DNA of 64,000 bases, from contig JAVTVX010000002.1 of NCBI GenBank assembly GCA_033439265.1, positions 15,031,674-15,095,673 of the forward strand, written 5' to 3'. The notes below the pieces were generated by a model. The model saw only the letters and a list, made by a program, of their open reading frames with translations. It was not told where the DNA came from and ran no database searches. The stretch comes from Dillenia suffruticosa (lineage: Eukaryota; Streptophyta; Magnoliopsida; Dilleniales; Dilleniaceae). Shown piece after piece: positions 23,001 through 34,999 of the stretch. Every line of letters begins with the position of its first letter. Position 1 is the stretch's first letter. The position numbers were made by a program, and so were the translations under genes.

Positions 23001-26000
23001 AAAAAGTGACCAAAAAAGACTTGCAAGAAAAACAACCAAGTTTTGAAAGCCTTCATAACCTCTTAATAAGGGAAAGAGGCAACAAAAAAGAGTCCAAAAA
23101 GTTAAGCAACTGTGGATAGTGTCTCCCTGTCATATAGATTGCAATGAAATTGGAAATTCCAAGAATATCTTCGTGTGCATTAATAACCATAGCAGCACTG
23201 TAGGCTAATATTGATCTCAAGGCCAGATATTCGCCCAAAAATCAGGAGCCAAGAGGAAAAATTTCTAAACATTTGTCTATAATCACATTAAAATAGAATT
23301 TTTGACAAACTATAGGTGGACACAAGAACATTTTCAGACACCGATGGTAAGACCTTCAAGATATTCACAATCCTTCTTCCAACCAACCTCCTAACAGGTC
23401 GATCACAAAAATGAAATGGAATTGACAAGAAGGATTGTCCTAGAAAACCCTGAGAACCATGAAACCATGATTTTCATTAACAATAATCAAGAAGATAACA
23501 GAAGAAACACAACATTTGATCTACTTTCTCCAACTATTACCCAACGGCTTTCTTCTCCATGTTCACCATGATGCAACCACAGCTGGTCCTTTCTTATTTC
23601 TTCTCAAAGTGTACTTAGTAACTATACCTTGGCCATGCCTAAAAACACCAAAAACCTCTTTAGCAACTAAAATCACCATCCATAATTTTCCCTTTCACCC
23701 AATTAAAGTTCTTCAATTACCGGATTTGGTATCATCTAACATCAAGTTTAACAAATTAGCAAGACCTCAGCCAAAATCCCCTAGATTCCAGAGGTCAAAC
23801 TAATAGGCTTCATCTCCCCAAAGCCCTGAAGAACAAGTTATGCAGGACGAATTTATAGGATTTGGGGCAAAGGTATAAGGGTTTCTTCAAAGCTTACTAC
23901 ATGAAAAATCTGTAAATACTCAGAGATTTCTCTAGGAACAAATTGCACTAAGTAAATTGGAAGGAATCACGTTAGCAAATGAGAAGAAAGAGGATAGACT
24001 GACTAGTATCACACTAGTAGATCCTTAGGCATCACACCTAGGGACAAAAAAAAGCATGATATCTTCTAGGGTTTGAGTTCGAAGCAGTTTTGCTAGAAAA
24101 CTGATTTTTATTCAACTTGCTTCATAATGAAGTTAAAAACTTTTAATTAGAAAATTAATCTTGAGGAGATAGAAAACTACTAGTAAAACTAAAATCTAGA
24201 ACTTCCTAAATAGACACCAAAAAAGGAAACTAATTTTAAGTAAAAAAGATACCACAGCAGGAATAGTATAGCTAGAGTACTCGCGATCTCATTACTATTC
24301 TTAATCAAGCTTCCAGAAAAGATAACCAACCTTTGGAGCTTTGATCCCTATCAATAAGCCTTCTAAGGAATTATGGTAGAGAGTTATATTTTGAACATTT
24401 ACCTCCAACAGCATTAACATAAAATTGTAGAGAAAGAAGGAATTGATCCATGAAGATTCTTGCTTTTCTTTCCAACCATTCACACCAGAGAAAGGTGAAA
24501 CTATAGCGCATCTCCATTAAGTCTTAGTTTCCTTCTTTTATCCAAAGCCTCTAAATTTAGTCAGAAGGAAACTTCACATATTTTCTGGATACACCTATTG
24601 CTTCTCCCCAACAATAAAGAACTTCCTCCGGGGTTGCCAAGAGATAGGACAACGCAAAAAAAGATGGTCTTTGTTTTCATTAGAACTCCCAAACATCATC
24701 CAATTGTAGGGAGAAATAACTTTCTAACCTCTCCTTGCTGACAAAAGATCATTTGCCCTTTAAGAAGACCACGGATCATATATGCATAGAGCCTTCTCTT
24801 TCCAAATGAAATTAGCATAAAGAAAGTTGTCAATTGTTTTCTGAATGAAATATTCAAAGAAGGATTTGGAAGAATGCAAACCCGAAAACAATCAAGACTT
24901 TAAAAGCCTTCTGTCTGGAGAAGACAGACAAAAAATGAGGGTGATCTAACAAGTTGAGGGTATAGGATCTATGTCCTCTTTATCATTAAGGCCTCAAAGA
25001 AAATGAAAATTTCATGAAATTGCATTTACAATGTAGAAATGAGAAACATAGGCATTATGAAGAGAAATATTTCGTGTTAACAAGGCAAAGGCACTGAAAA
25101 AGAGTTAATAGAAATCCAACCCCAGAACCTCTTCTCGTAATAACAATATCTAGGAACCATAACTAAACTAGCCATAAGTCCTCTAGAGATCCAGCTTCAA
25201 CATACAGCCTCCATTATTCCTTTTAACATCATCAACCACCTCATTAGTGATCAAAGCAGCATGTACCTCCAATAAATGTGCTTTGATTACTAGAGTTGTT
25301 CTCTTATCTACAACTACAGCTAAGACTTTCATAAAAAGTCTATAAACACTACTGGTAACACTAATTGATCCATAATCCTTCACCTTTAATAGTATGATCT
25401 TTTTAGGAATATGAAAAATGAATGTTCCGTTCATGCCTTACCTTATTGTAGCATTAACAGAAGACAATACTTAAATCTTAATGTAAGACGTCCTAAAAAT
25501 ACTAAGGAATCTATACCAAAGGATTTATCTTCATCCATATCAAACCCCAGCTCCCCTAATCTCCTCAAGCTCGAAAGACCTTTCGAGCCATATAGGCACA
25601 AAAACCTCAATTAAATGCCGAGGAAAACCCAAAGGCTTTGAAATAGCCTCCACCAAGTGAAGATCTTCATGGAGGTTGGTTTGCAATAACACTAGGATCC
25701 ATGGTGGTCCCTCCTCCTTCAAATCCTTTGTTCCAAATGAAGTTCTTCTACCTTCTCCCATCAGCAATGTAATCAAGTAAAAAAAAAAAAATGTTGTATG
25801 GCATTACTGAGTTGTTGTCCATTTTAAGCTTAGTCTTCTGCTTTTGATTAATCCCCTCTTTTATTAAAATCTCCACAAACATATTTCTAAGCCTTTCTAC
25901 TCTGCTCACCTAACGTTGGAAGACAACATTTGATATCGAATCTATCTAAATAATCAATATCCCAAATGACAATCTTCATTATTAAATGCTAGTCTCCAAA

Positions 26001-29000
26001 GACATCAATGTTCATTCTTTGCGCTTCCTCTTCAGAATCTGCAACTTTGTGAGCTTGTGATTCTTGCAACCATCAAGACAATCATCTATTCAATAATCCT
26101 TCAATGAGTCCCAAAAAGACCGATGATTTAACTACAAATTGTCAAATCTGAAGGAAGTTGGACCCCACTACATTTTATTTTAGATAGAAAAACAATCATT
26201 TTAAATGTGATTAAGAATTTACAAAAACTCAAGGATGAGAGAAGTGAGTGTAAAAACAGAAAGACAAAGACTACACTCTCCAATTTCTCTTTAACTCCTC
26301 TAAATTATAATTTTTTATAAACACCTATGACATGGGCCAGCAAATAAACAAAAAGGGCAAACTTGTCCCAAAGGAGAAAAAGTTTTAGCATTCCGCACCC
26401 TCCAAATACACCAAAAGGAGTAGCCATAAAAACACATCTCCGAAGCATGACCATTTTTCCGCCTCCAAAACCTTTAAGTTTTGTTAGAAACAACTCGGGG
26501 AGGCTTTTAGGACAAGCCTACTCATTATAACACAAAGCAAAGAGACGATACCACATCTCCCGTGCAATTCAGAATTCTTGTGTAACATAAAAGGCAAACA
26601 TCTGGAGAAATAGTTTGGGGAGGCCTTTAGGACAAATCCACTTATTATTGCACAAAGCAAAGAGACGATGTCACATCACCTGCGCAATTCAGAATTTTTG
26701 TGTAACACATGAGACAAACATCTGGAGAAATAGTTTTAAAAGGTCTCCTCTTTTATAACAAATCATTTATATTGATCTAGTAAGCACATAGACAAACTAA
26801 AAGTTTTAGTTTGACAGAAACGTTTTGCCACCAAATAAAATTGGATAACAGAAAATGAAGGGCGTGAGGAAGGCAAATGAGATGAAGAAAAAGAGATTTA
26901 CAAGAGAAGTATCAGGATTCCAAGTTCTAGTATTAAAAGCATCATGAGAAGGTTCACTAAATTGTAGCAAGGAAATCAGGGAGGACAACTTCATAACTTC
27001 TCCATTATTAAGATTTCTTAAAATAGGAAATAATTCGAGATTTAATATCACTCCCCATAATAAAAATCTCTGAAAGGAGCTGAACGAAACAGAGAATACC
27101 AATAGAATCTAGGGAAAGTAATGAACAATGAAGAGTCCCCAATCAAAGAATCCTCCTAAAAGAGAGAACCATCACCTACTTTGAAAAATACTGGAGGAAG
27201 AAAATGTAATATTAATGGAAAGATTTAAAAAAAATGAAAACAACCCCAGTACATTCTGATAGAGTTTAGTATTGTTGGAAAGGCAATTTTCCACATATCA
27301 TCAGAGAGTTTCTTAGACTGGGTATAGGAAAGACCTCGCTCACTCGTTTGGAAAAATAAATCTCAAAACCTGCATTGACCAAAGATAAACCTAGTAAACT
27401 AAGCATTGACAATGAGGCTATCTTTAAGTTCACTACCCCTAAGGAGCTTAACAAATGCTCTCATGCTTCAAGTGATTTTGGTATTACCCAATTATTCTAG
27501 TTGAGACCTTATGACATCAAAGTCATCTCCAAGACACCAGTGAGGAAAGCATAACCCACAAACCCAATAAAGCTTATCCTGCAAGAGAAATCCAGTCCTA
27601 TATCTACTATGACCATAAACCGAAGTGAACCACCACAGCCTCTGAAACTTAATCTTCAGAAGAACAAAGCAGCCCCAGGTTGCCTATGCATCTGTCAAGC
27701 TACCCGAAAAACCCAGACAATGATCATAACCCCCCCCCCCCAAAAAAAAAGAAAAAAAAAACAGAAAAACTGCAAGGAATAAAATCCTTGTCCTTCGATC
27801 AAGAGTTTCAAAAAAGCATCCCCAGGTTGCCTACGCATCTATCAAACTACCCGAAAAACCCAGACAATGATCATAAAGAAAAAAAAAAACAGAAAAAGCA
27901 CAAGGAATAAAATTCTTGTCCTTCGATCGAGAGTTTCAAATACATCTAATCAAACCAACATTCAGAGATTCCAATCTAGTCTCCTGAATAAAAGAAAAAG
28001 AAAAAGAAAATCCAAGGAATTACTATGAAGAGTCTCTTTGTCTCTCCTAAACATAATACAGTTGCTAGGTAATAAATAGTGTGAGAAATTGTTTTTAACA
28101 CTCTCTGCAATCATGTGTTCTTCCTCTTGCAAACCTTAAAAAGCAGTTGTCCTCAACCCCCCAACCCAAAGTATCTAAAAACTCCGGTCCAAGTCTAAGA
28201 GGATTAGGTTACCCCCTTTATCCCTTTCACAACCCTAATGAACTAATGAATAGTGGCTACAACTTTCTTCCCCATAACCACAATCGCAATCAATATTTTG
28301 GTGTTTAAATTAATGTTTCCACATGGATTGGGTAAAATGTCATGGCCAAAATGAATGATCCCCTCAGAGAGTCACATGGCACATTGATGCAAAGAGAGCT
28401 ATCAAAGTTAGGAGCATAAATATGATTATCATTTTGTTTGGAAGGATGAGTCAATATCACAAAGAGTACAAAAAGAAGAGTTGCTCGTGTAAAGGAAAAA
28501 AGAAGATCCTTTTTTTTTTCAAAGCAAGTTCATTCCATGTGGAACACTGGTCTGCTTGAGATAAAATCTAATCAGAGTAGCATGAGAGTTCTTATCAACA
28601 CGACACAAGTTCCTCTAAACAGCAATTTCTTAGGGGATTCAGGTTAAAGTCTATGGATTAGTTGGCTTCTATGATCTTGTTTACTTTATCTTTTCTTTTT
28701 CTTTATCAAAAATGAAAAAAAAATTCACAATGAAAACGGGAAAAAAAAAAGACAAAAACCATGCATGAGCGCCAAAGAGATGCTCACCCAAAGATGCCAC
28801 AACAAAATAAAATCTTTGAAATTAACATCTATAAAAGATTCCAAAGACTTCGGAATCAACCAAAAGCATAAGCTAAAAAAGAACTAAAAAAAATGAATGT
28901 CCACAAAAGCCATTAGGGAACTCTCCACCCTCTTAAAATATCTTTACTCTTTCCGTCCAAAACAATCAAAACACAGCTAAAGGAAGCATCTGGAAAACTC

Positions 29001-32000
29001 TTCTCCTCACCATGCAAATCATCATGCTGCTCAGGCCAAGAACTCACTTTTCACACAGCTTGAAGTCACCCAACATAAATGCAAGACTGAAAATTTTATC
29101 CCATGTGGACCAGATCCAGGTGCAATGTAGTAGCAGGTGATCCACCACTCTTTTGCATAATAACAACCTTTTTACCAAAACAATACCTCGCCTTTGGAGA
29201 TTATCCTGAATTAGAATCCTTCCCCAAGGAAGAAAAGATTGGAGGACAAGGGGTCTCTGGATAAACTTTTAAGGAAAAAGAGACCCCTCCATGTCCGCTC
29301 AATTCAATTTAAGCAAATCATAGTATCATTTCACCTCTAAAGTTCCTCTCAGACAACCCCTCAGAACCTCAGTGTCTACTCCACTATGCCCACCTTAATT
29401 CCTACATGGTCAAAGTTTTGGGATCAGTCTCTCCAGGTTTTCTGAATACAAAGAGGATGCCTTCTATCCTTTTCAAACACAAGAAAAGCCCTTACATTCA
29501 CTAAAATAGCTGTAACCCAGAGATGAAAAAAGATAATTCCAACACAATTGTTCGAACAAAAAAGGGGTTTGCTCAGGGTTCCAAGAGGGTCCGAAAAGGG
29601 AGCTGACAAGCAATCTTTTTGCCAGATTCAGTGACAGGTACCCTCTTTGCAGTAGAGAGGTGAATCAAAGAAATATGTGGATCAAATGAAGGGCTTGACC
29701 ATGAGCTTGAGAGGGTTCTGTTAGGTTAGATAGTGATTGGGAGGATGAATCATGGAGTTTTATAGGGTCTGAGGATGAAATGCTATTGGTAGAAATTAGG
29801 GAGCTTGGGAAGATATTCTTAGTGATTTAGATATCTAGGGTCTGGTTGAAGAGGTTCAAATAGCTGATTCTATTTTCAAGCAAGAGATTCGGAATGATAC
29901 CAAGAATGTCTCAATTCTGGATAAACAACCAATTGCTACAGCCCTGGAAGATTTCAGGGAAAGTTGGGAACAGTCTCTCTCATAAATTTGATTTGAAGTT
30001 GTCTGAGCCTCACACTGCCCCTTTAGAAGCCAAGCCCAATCTTCCAGTTTATGTAACTGGCAGAAAAAGGAACAAAAAAGTCATGGGGAGGTGAGGACTT
30101 TTTAGAGCTTTGTATTGGAGTAACTCAAGTATATCACAGATGGTCTTTTGGAGAAGGGCAGTCTGTATTGGGAGAAAGCTGATTGCCAAATGTGCTATGA
30201 TATTCTATTCTATGGGTTTAGATTGTGTTTTATTTGTCTTTGCGGTCTGTAGCCTCAAGGATCTTATTCCAATTTTAGATTAGAAGAGTTGGGGTGGGCT
30301 TGGGGATTTGCTCTCCTTTGTTTTTGCTTTGTCTGTTTCTCTTTTGAGGATTTCTTGTTTTTGGTGTTTTTGTATATTCTTCTTTCTTCTAATATAATTT
30401 CTTTTACTATGAAAAAAATGTCAGGTAAATTTGTAGTGATAAAGTTTTAACTGATATCAAAAAATTAGAAAGTATTTAGAAAGGTCGAGAAGTAATATCC
30501 TAAGAAATACTAAATGAAGCAATAACCTAGGGAATTACACCTACAATTTTTAGGAATCACTCACTAAGTGAAGGCACTCACACCTCCAAAACAGCACTCA
30601 CTTGAAAATTATGGAGTTCTTTGTTCCTCCCAACTGAGACTCTAAGTTTACCCAGCCCATAAATAAACTTAACAACGAAGTAAGTTTCCTACCTAGCCTC
30701 CAAATATTTAGCTAGAAAGCATACATTAAATCAGGATATAGTAAGAGATAGCAGCGCATGCCTAATTAAACTAATAAAAGGCCGACAAAATACCAAAGTT
30801 AAGCTGATCGACTGAGGCAGTCTAAAGGCCTAAAATATAAAATTACATGAATGTTCTACAAACAGAAACCAAGTTACCCAGATGCTACTCTTTTTAAGCA
30901 GGTTTAGATTATTTGGTACTCGCATCAGATGTCACTTCCCTTCTGTTCTTCCCAAACCTTCCATGTACACAGTTTGGATCACAAAACGATCCTCCAAAAT
31001 CAATTTCATAGTGGAGGAAACACAAAAGATGGCATGGTATATATTAGTATTATGCCAACAAAACGCACTAGAATTAACCATACTGATCTTTTTCATCTTC
31101 CAACACCCAATCATAAATCCTCTCATTGCTTTTACAATCTCAAAGTAAACACTATTCTAAATCTCGGGAAAAGGAAGATAGAAAAGAGAGAAACTAGCCA
31201 GGCAACCAAACACCCAATACACACAAGCATGCTTCCAACAATTGAAGCTCTTGGATATTTTGGCCATTAAAAAGCCACATAAGATTCAACTCTAGAATGA
31301 ACCCCATCCCCACCCCACCCAAAAAAATACTAAAGATTAGGCTAAACTGATGTCTTGCACCCTTCTGAGGAGGAAAATCTTTTAGATTGCATATTTACAC
31401 CAAGAATCTAATCTTAACCTTCAAAACTTCTGCAAAGCTTCGAACAGGGAAAGGATACTCATGATGTTACCCCCAATATATTATTAGAAAGGATACTATC
31501 ATGAGATAATTCATAATAAGAAACCATAACATTTTTGCAAACTGACTCAGGAGTTGAAATAAAAGTGCTCTCTCAACTGCCATATTAGTTATTCTTCTTA
31601 AGATGTCAACAGAAAAAGTAGAAATAGAATATGAAAACATCGTCAAGGATGTGAACAGTGACCACAATTCACACAACAACAGGACTGCTAAGGGCAAACT
31701 ACCTATAACTCACCACCTCCCTTCCTGTCCATGCTTTCATTATGACAATTCAAGCACTTCCGTTGCTATCAAAGGCCTCTTCAAAATCTACCTTAAGAAG
31801 TATAGGTCCTATTTCTCTTCTAACATCCTCCATAGCCTCATTATCAGCCAAAGCAACGCCAAAGATATGCCTACCTTACTTAGAAGCATTTCGAGTGGGT
31901 AGATGGTACCATAAAAAACAGCAGTGAAGTGTTCACCCTTGGCTAACTAATAGGTAAATATATCAATTTGAAGGAGGACTCTACACGATAAAGGCCTATC

Positions 32001-34999
32001 AATGTGGAGTTTATACACCAATTGATATCACCCTTAACAATATCAAGGGAAAACCTCATAACAAATAACACCCCCAATAAAAAATGGAACAAGGGATACA
32101 TTTTACTAACATGAATGTCATTAATTTGATATCCTCCACCGCCTGTTCCCAAATTATCCCCTCTCAAATAAAAACATCAATGGATTAGAGTTGTCTCAAT
32201 CGCAATTAAGTTAGTACTCCCGCTAAACTTCTTAATTTGAATTTTCTAGTACCTATCATAGACTTTGCACTACATCTCATGTTGCAATCATTTTCGTGTG
32301 GTCACACCCCTGTCCCCATTCCAACCAAGTCCTCATCACAGCACCTACTTATTTTTTCCTTCAACAAAACAACCACAAAATCATTTTTAAAATCTGCTCT
32401 GAAAGACATTTATCTCTTGAAAGACCTTTCTTTAGTTCAAATTCTTCAGCTCCAATGAAATTTCTTATTTTGAGCTCCATTCTAATGTCTGAAATACTTA
32501 TTTTTTTCTGTTGAGATTTAGCTACTTCAAACATTCAAAACTTTCAAACATTCAAAAATTTGGCTGACCCCAAATTTTGATATTAAGACCCAGGTTGTTG
32601 TTGTAAACATTCAAAACTTTCCCAGAATTAAGCAGAAAAATTCCCACTACTCCCTCAAAATCCTTGTAGAAGTTGTGAACTTCATGATCTCAAATCTAAT
32701 AGGCACAGGACCTTTAGTTCTTGAATTGATTCAAAAACAATCAAAATATATATAATATTCCACCATTAAGTAAATATGGGGGCCACAAAATGGCAGTGTG
32801 CTGATACAAGGCACTTTGGGGTATGCTTAGTTGATTTTGAAGCTTGATTCATGATATATATGCTAAAGAAAATATAACAGCACCTCTTAAACTATGCTTA
32901 GTTTCACATATTAGGCCAAAATTTTTTAATTGAAATACTTTAAATATTGGTCTTTTGTTTTCCATGTGACTGTTAATGCTAACATACTAGTAATTTTTCT
33001 GTTCATTGCTCATTTATCAGTTGGAACGCCAAATGTATGTGTCCTTTACACTCAAGCATCACATTTTAGGGTGATGCATCCAACAACTGGCATTTAAGGT
33101 GGGGTATCCAATAATTATATGAGAGAAAGATGGGGAGAACTTCCAAGAGTGGTTCTAAAAACATTTCTCGAGCTATTTGGAGTAAAGAAACCTATATAGA
33201 TGCAACATTACGCTTCCCTAAGAATGACTAGCTGAAGGGTGCAATTAAGAAGGAAATGACTAGGTGAAGGGGGAAATTAATGAGGAAATATTTAAATGAC
33301 ACTCACTCTAACAAAGTTTCACCATATATTTTGTTGATCTTCTCACATGGAAATCCTATAGGATCAAAATTTTTGCCAAACCAACGATTAGGAGAACATA
33401 GCTGTCAAAAACTTGTAACATAACTAAATGGAGGTATTTTGTGTTTACATGTGTCATACAAGCAGACATCATAACAGCCTCTGGATCAATTTATCACTTT
33501 CCAAGTTTGAGATTAAAAATGGCAGCCCACTTATCTCACATTCCTTTGATTGTTCACTGTTAGTAAAAAGTCTTTTCAGCTGTTTACATGCCTTTTAAGG
33601 ATATATATACACTATTTTCTACAAAATTAATTTTCCACTATGTAAATAAAAATATAAATAAAAAACTTACAGTATACAATTCCATTCATTACAATTTGAA
33701 AATAAAGCAAACCATATGTGATACGATATCCAATATGACAACTATGAGTTCATAAACCACATGCCCCACAAAGGTCTTCTTACAGGAAAGGGCTAACTAG
33801 GTCCTTGAAGACCATGGGCAGTGGTAGGTGAAATTACAGTTTGACCCCCACCTAAAGGTTTTACAAAATCCTTGTGATTTTTGTCATACCTATTTTACAG
33901 TTAGATGTTTGCTATCCATCTAAAATTCCAAAAGTTGTTTGTTCCTTTAAGGAACACGTCCCTGTGTATGTTATGCTAAATAGTACTAATGGTTGAGATG
34001 TAAGTTACGATTAAATTCATTTATTCTTTCAAGAATTACAGTTTTGCACATTATTTGATCTATAATCAACCATGATACATTGAAAAATATATGAAGAAAA
34101 GACACATTGGAAAGTAAATAGTGGAGAGAGAGAGAGAGAGAGAGAGAGCATTGTAACAAGTTTCATGATTATTGGAAAAAAAATAAAACCTACAGCCTTC
34201 CTTTTATAATGCAAATCTTTGAGTATTTATCTATTTTCCTTGCCAAAGAGGATTCACCTAGTTTGACTAGCAATGGAGTTGATGAAGTTGTCTCAAAACA
34301 TAATGAAGGAGACCTATGCTTCCGGTGGAAGCCATATGGAAGCCAAGATCCGCACCCCCTCAAATTGTAATGTGGAGGGAGACGGGACACATTTAACAAA
34401 TTTGGGATGAGACACCTTCAATAAGGATATTTGTTTCAATGATCGTGCTTCATAGTTGGAAACTCTTAATTCTTACACATCAAGGAATTGTCGATAAAAC
34501 AAGCGTTTGAGTTCATTTTAGGTTTCTTATATGTTTTTTCCCCAAAATTCTCTTCGCACATTAAAATAGCTCCTTTTCCTCCTAAATCATCCACAAAGCA
34601 ATTTCCACCCCCCCTATATTATTCACAGGACTTTCCGACTATAGGCCTAATTCCACACCATATTGCCAAAATATCGCCGAACTAAAGTAGTTCCGTAATC
34701 AGCTAGGAGACAGGCTATCGAGATTTGCGGCCAAAAATATCCAATGATCATTCATAAGCCAGTAAATGCACAAAATGAAATTATCAACGGCAAAAGTGGC
34801 AATAAAATTAAGCAAACAAATGGTCATAAGAAGGAAGAATCATACCTTCGATACCCGAATGGAAAATCCCGAGACCAAACCAATAGAGATAATTATTTAT
34901 AGGGGTAAGATCATAGATATTGAGATACAGAAAAGCCCTACTGTTTCCTCCACCACTCTGGTTCTTCGAGGAACCTGAACCCAAGGGGAACAGCCGCAT
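20074..34999 (-). CDS. PPPDE/DeSI-like cysteine peptidase with a 13.65-kb first intron
   Basis: Exons: 34846-34999, 20905-21192, 20665-20745, 20074-20216; 221 residues. All junctions are GT-AG and keep frame. The start at 34999 gives MRLFPLGSGS, as in plant relatives; an in-frame ATG at 35041 is also open. PPPDE family members are papain-like peptidases that remove SUMO or ubiquitin using a His-Cys dyad. The histidine is in IFHSGIE at the end of exon 1 and the cysteine in KNCNHFTDEV in exon 2; between them are YDLTPINNYLYWFG, YGFGGHDYPTSGVFEVEP and FMEHLSSKYHGDTYHLIAKN. The domain ends GKPIPGWVNRLARIG, followed by GSFCNCLLPEHIQ (exon 3) and an acidic tail with ESEEEELDHHLL (exon 4). The dyad is complete, so activity is plausible; the substrate is unknown. 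The last acceptor (CAG before 20216) was chosen by frame and similarity and is the least certain boundary. Confidence 0.9.
24300..25950 (-). mobile_element. LINE remnant B: pre-RT, RT and C-terminal pieces
   Basis: Minus-strand pieces in order: FFHHIADGRR-like and WLERSFELEEIRGAGVDMD (linker before the reverse transcriptase, 25.9-25.5 kb); ISVTSSVYRLFMKVLA, then ALITNEVVDDVKR and LKLDL (reverse-transcriptase core, 25.43-25.18 kb); then a C-terminal tail ending PKVGYLFWKLD near 24.3 kb. The RT-to-tail distance is far too short, so an internal deletion removed most of the RT. Stops and frameshifts are frequent. Confidence 0.75.
26497..26735. repeat. 120-bp tandem duplication inside LINE remnant A
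   Basis: CACAAAGCAAAGAGACGAT occurs at 26531 and 26651, and GGGGAGGC.TTTAGGACAA at 26497 and 26617. The offset is exactly 120 bases over the whole unit, a multiple of three. It duplicates the region encoding the zinc-knuckle part of the old ORF2. Confidence 0.9.
27675..27950. repeat. Tandem duplication with C/A runs inside LINE remnant A
   Basis: CCAGGTTGCCTA.GCATCT begins at 27675 and again at 27832, and the following TACCCGAAAAACCCAGACAA is present in both. The first copy carries an extra poly-C/poly-A stretch, so the downstream half is offset by 128 rather than 157 bases. Confidence 0.85.
28700..29420 (-). mobile_element. LINE remnant C: C-terminal region
   Basis: The minus strand reads LQRRGIVLVKR, LLLCKRVVDHLLLHCTW and, further on, FWLFWTERVKIF, matching the CX2C...H..H..C zinc-knuckle plus W..WNERN tail of L1-type ORF2. 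Frames are broken. It stands upstream of remnant A in the same orientation. Confidence 0.65.
29650..30420 (+). mobile_element. Possible LINE 3' segment on the opposite strand
   Basis: The stretch has transcript-like composition on the plus strand, with a short open frame at 29894-30094, and ends in a T-rich TTGTATATTCTTC run followed by TTCTAATATAATTTC and an A-rich end near 30418. That terminal layout resembles plant LINE 3' ends. No domain is recognisable, so this is tentative. Confidence 0.35.
34124..34149. repeat. (GA)n microsatellite
   Basis: Uninterrupted GA run in intron 1 of the DeSI-like gene. Confidence 0.95.

Larger units (their letters stand above)
26290..27950 (-). mobile_element. 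LINE remnant A: endonuclease joined to C-terminal region
   Basis: From 27.7 to 27.27 kb the minus strand reads WWFTSVYG, CLGDDFDV and MRAFVKLLRGSELKDS, typical of an L1 endonuclease domain. It passes directly to FKVGDGSLFWEDS (27.2 kb) and a zinc-knuckle tail with FKGFG- and YLLAHVIGVYKKL-like pieces (26.5-26.3 kb). The reverse transcriptase is missing, so this is an internally deleted copy. It includes two local tandem duplications, listed separately. Confidence 0.75.
21193..34845 (-). other. Intron 1 of the DeSI-like gene
   Basis: A 13,653-base intron with a GTATGA donor at 34845 and a CAG acceptor before 21192. The part 22.9-30.4 kb is largely LINE-derived; 21.2-22.9 kb and 30.4-34.8 kb are AT-rich with no recognised element apart from a GA run at about 34124-34149. 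Several short open frames occur but none resembles a conserved exon. Confidence 0.85.

Noticed and set aside
25183-25434. 83-codon minus-strand frame as a host gene
   Set aside because: Its content (ISVTSSVYRLFMKVLA, ITNEVVDD, LKLDL) matches a LINE reverse transcriptase.
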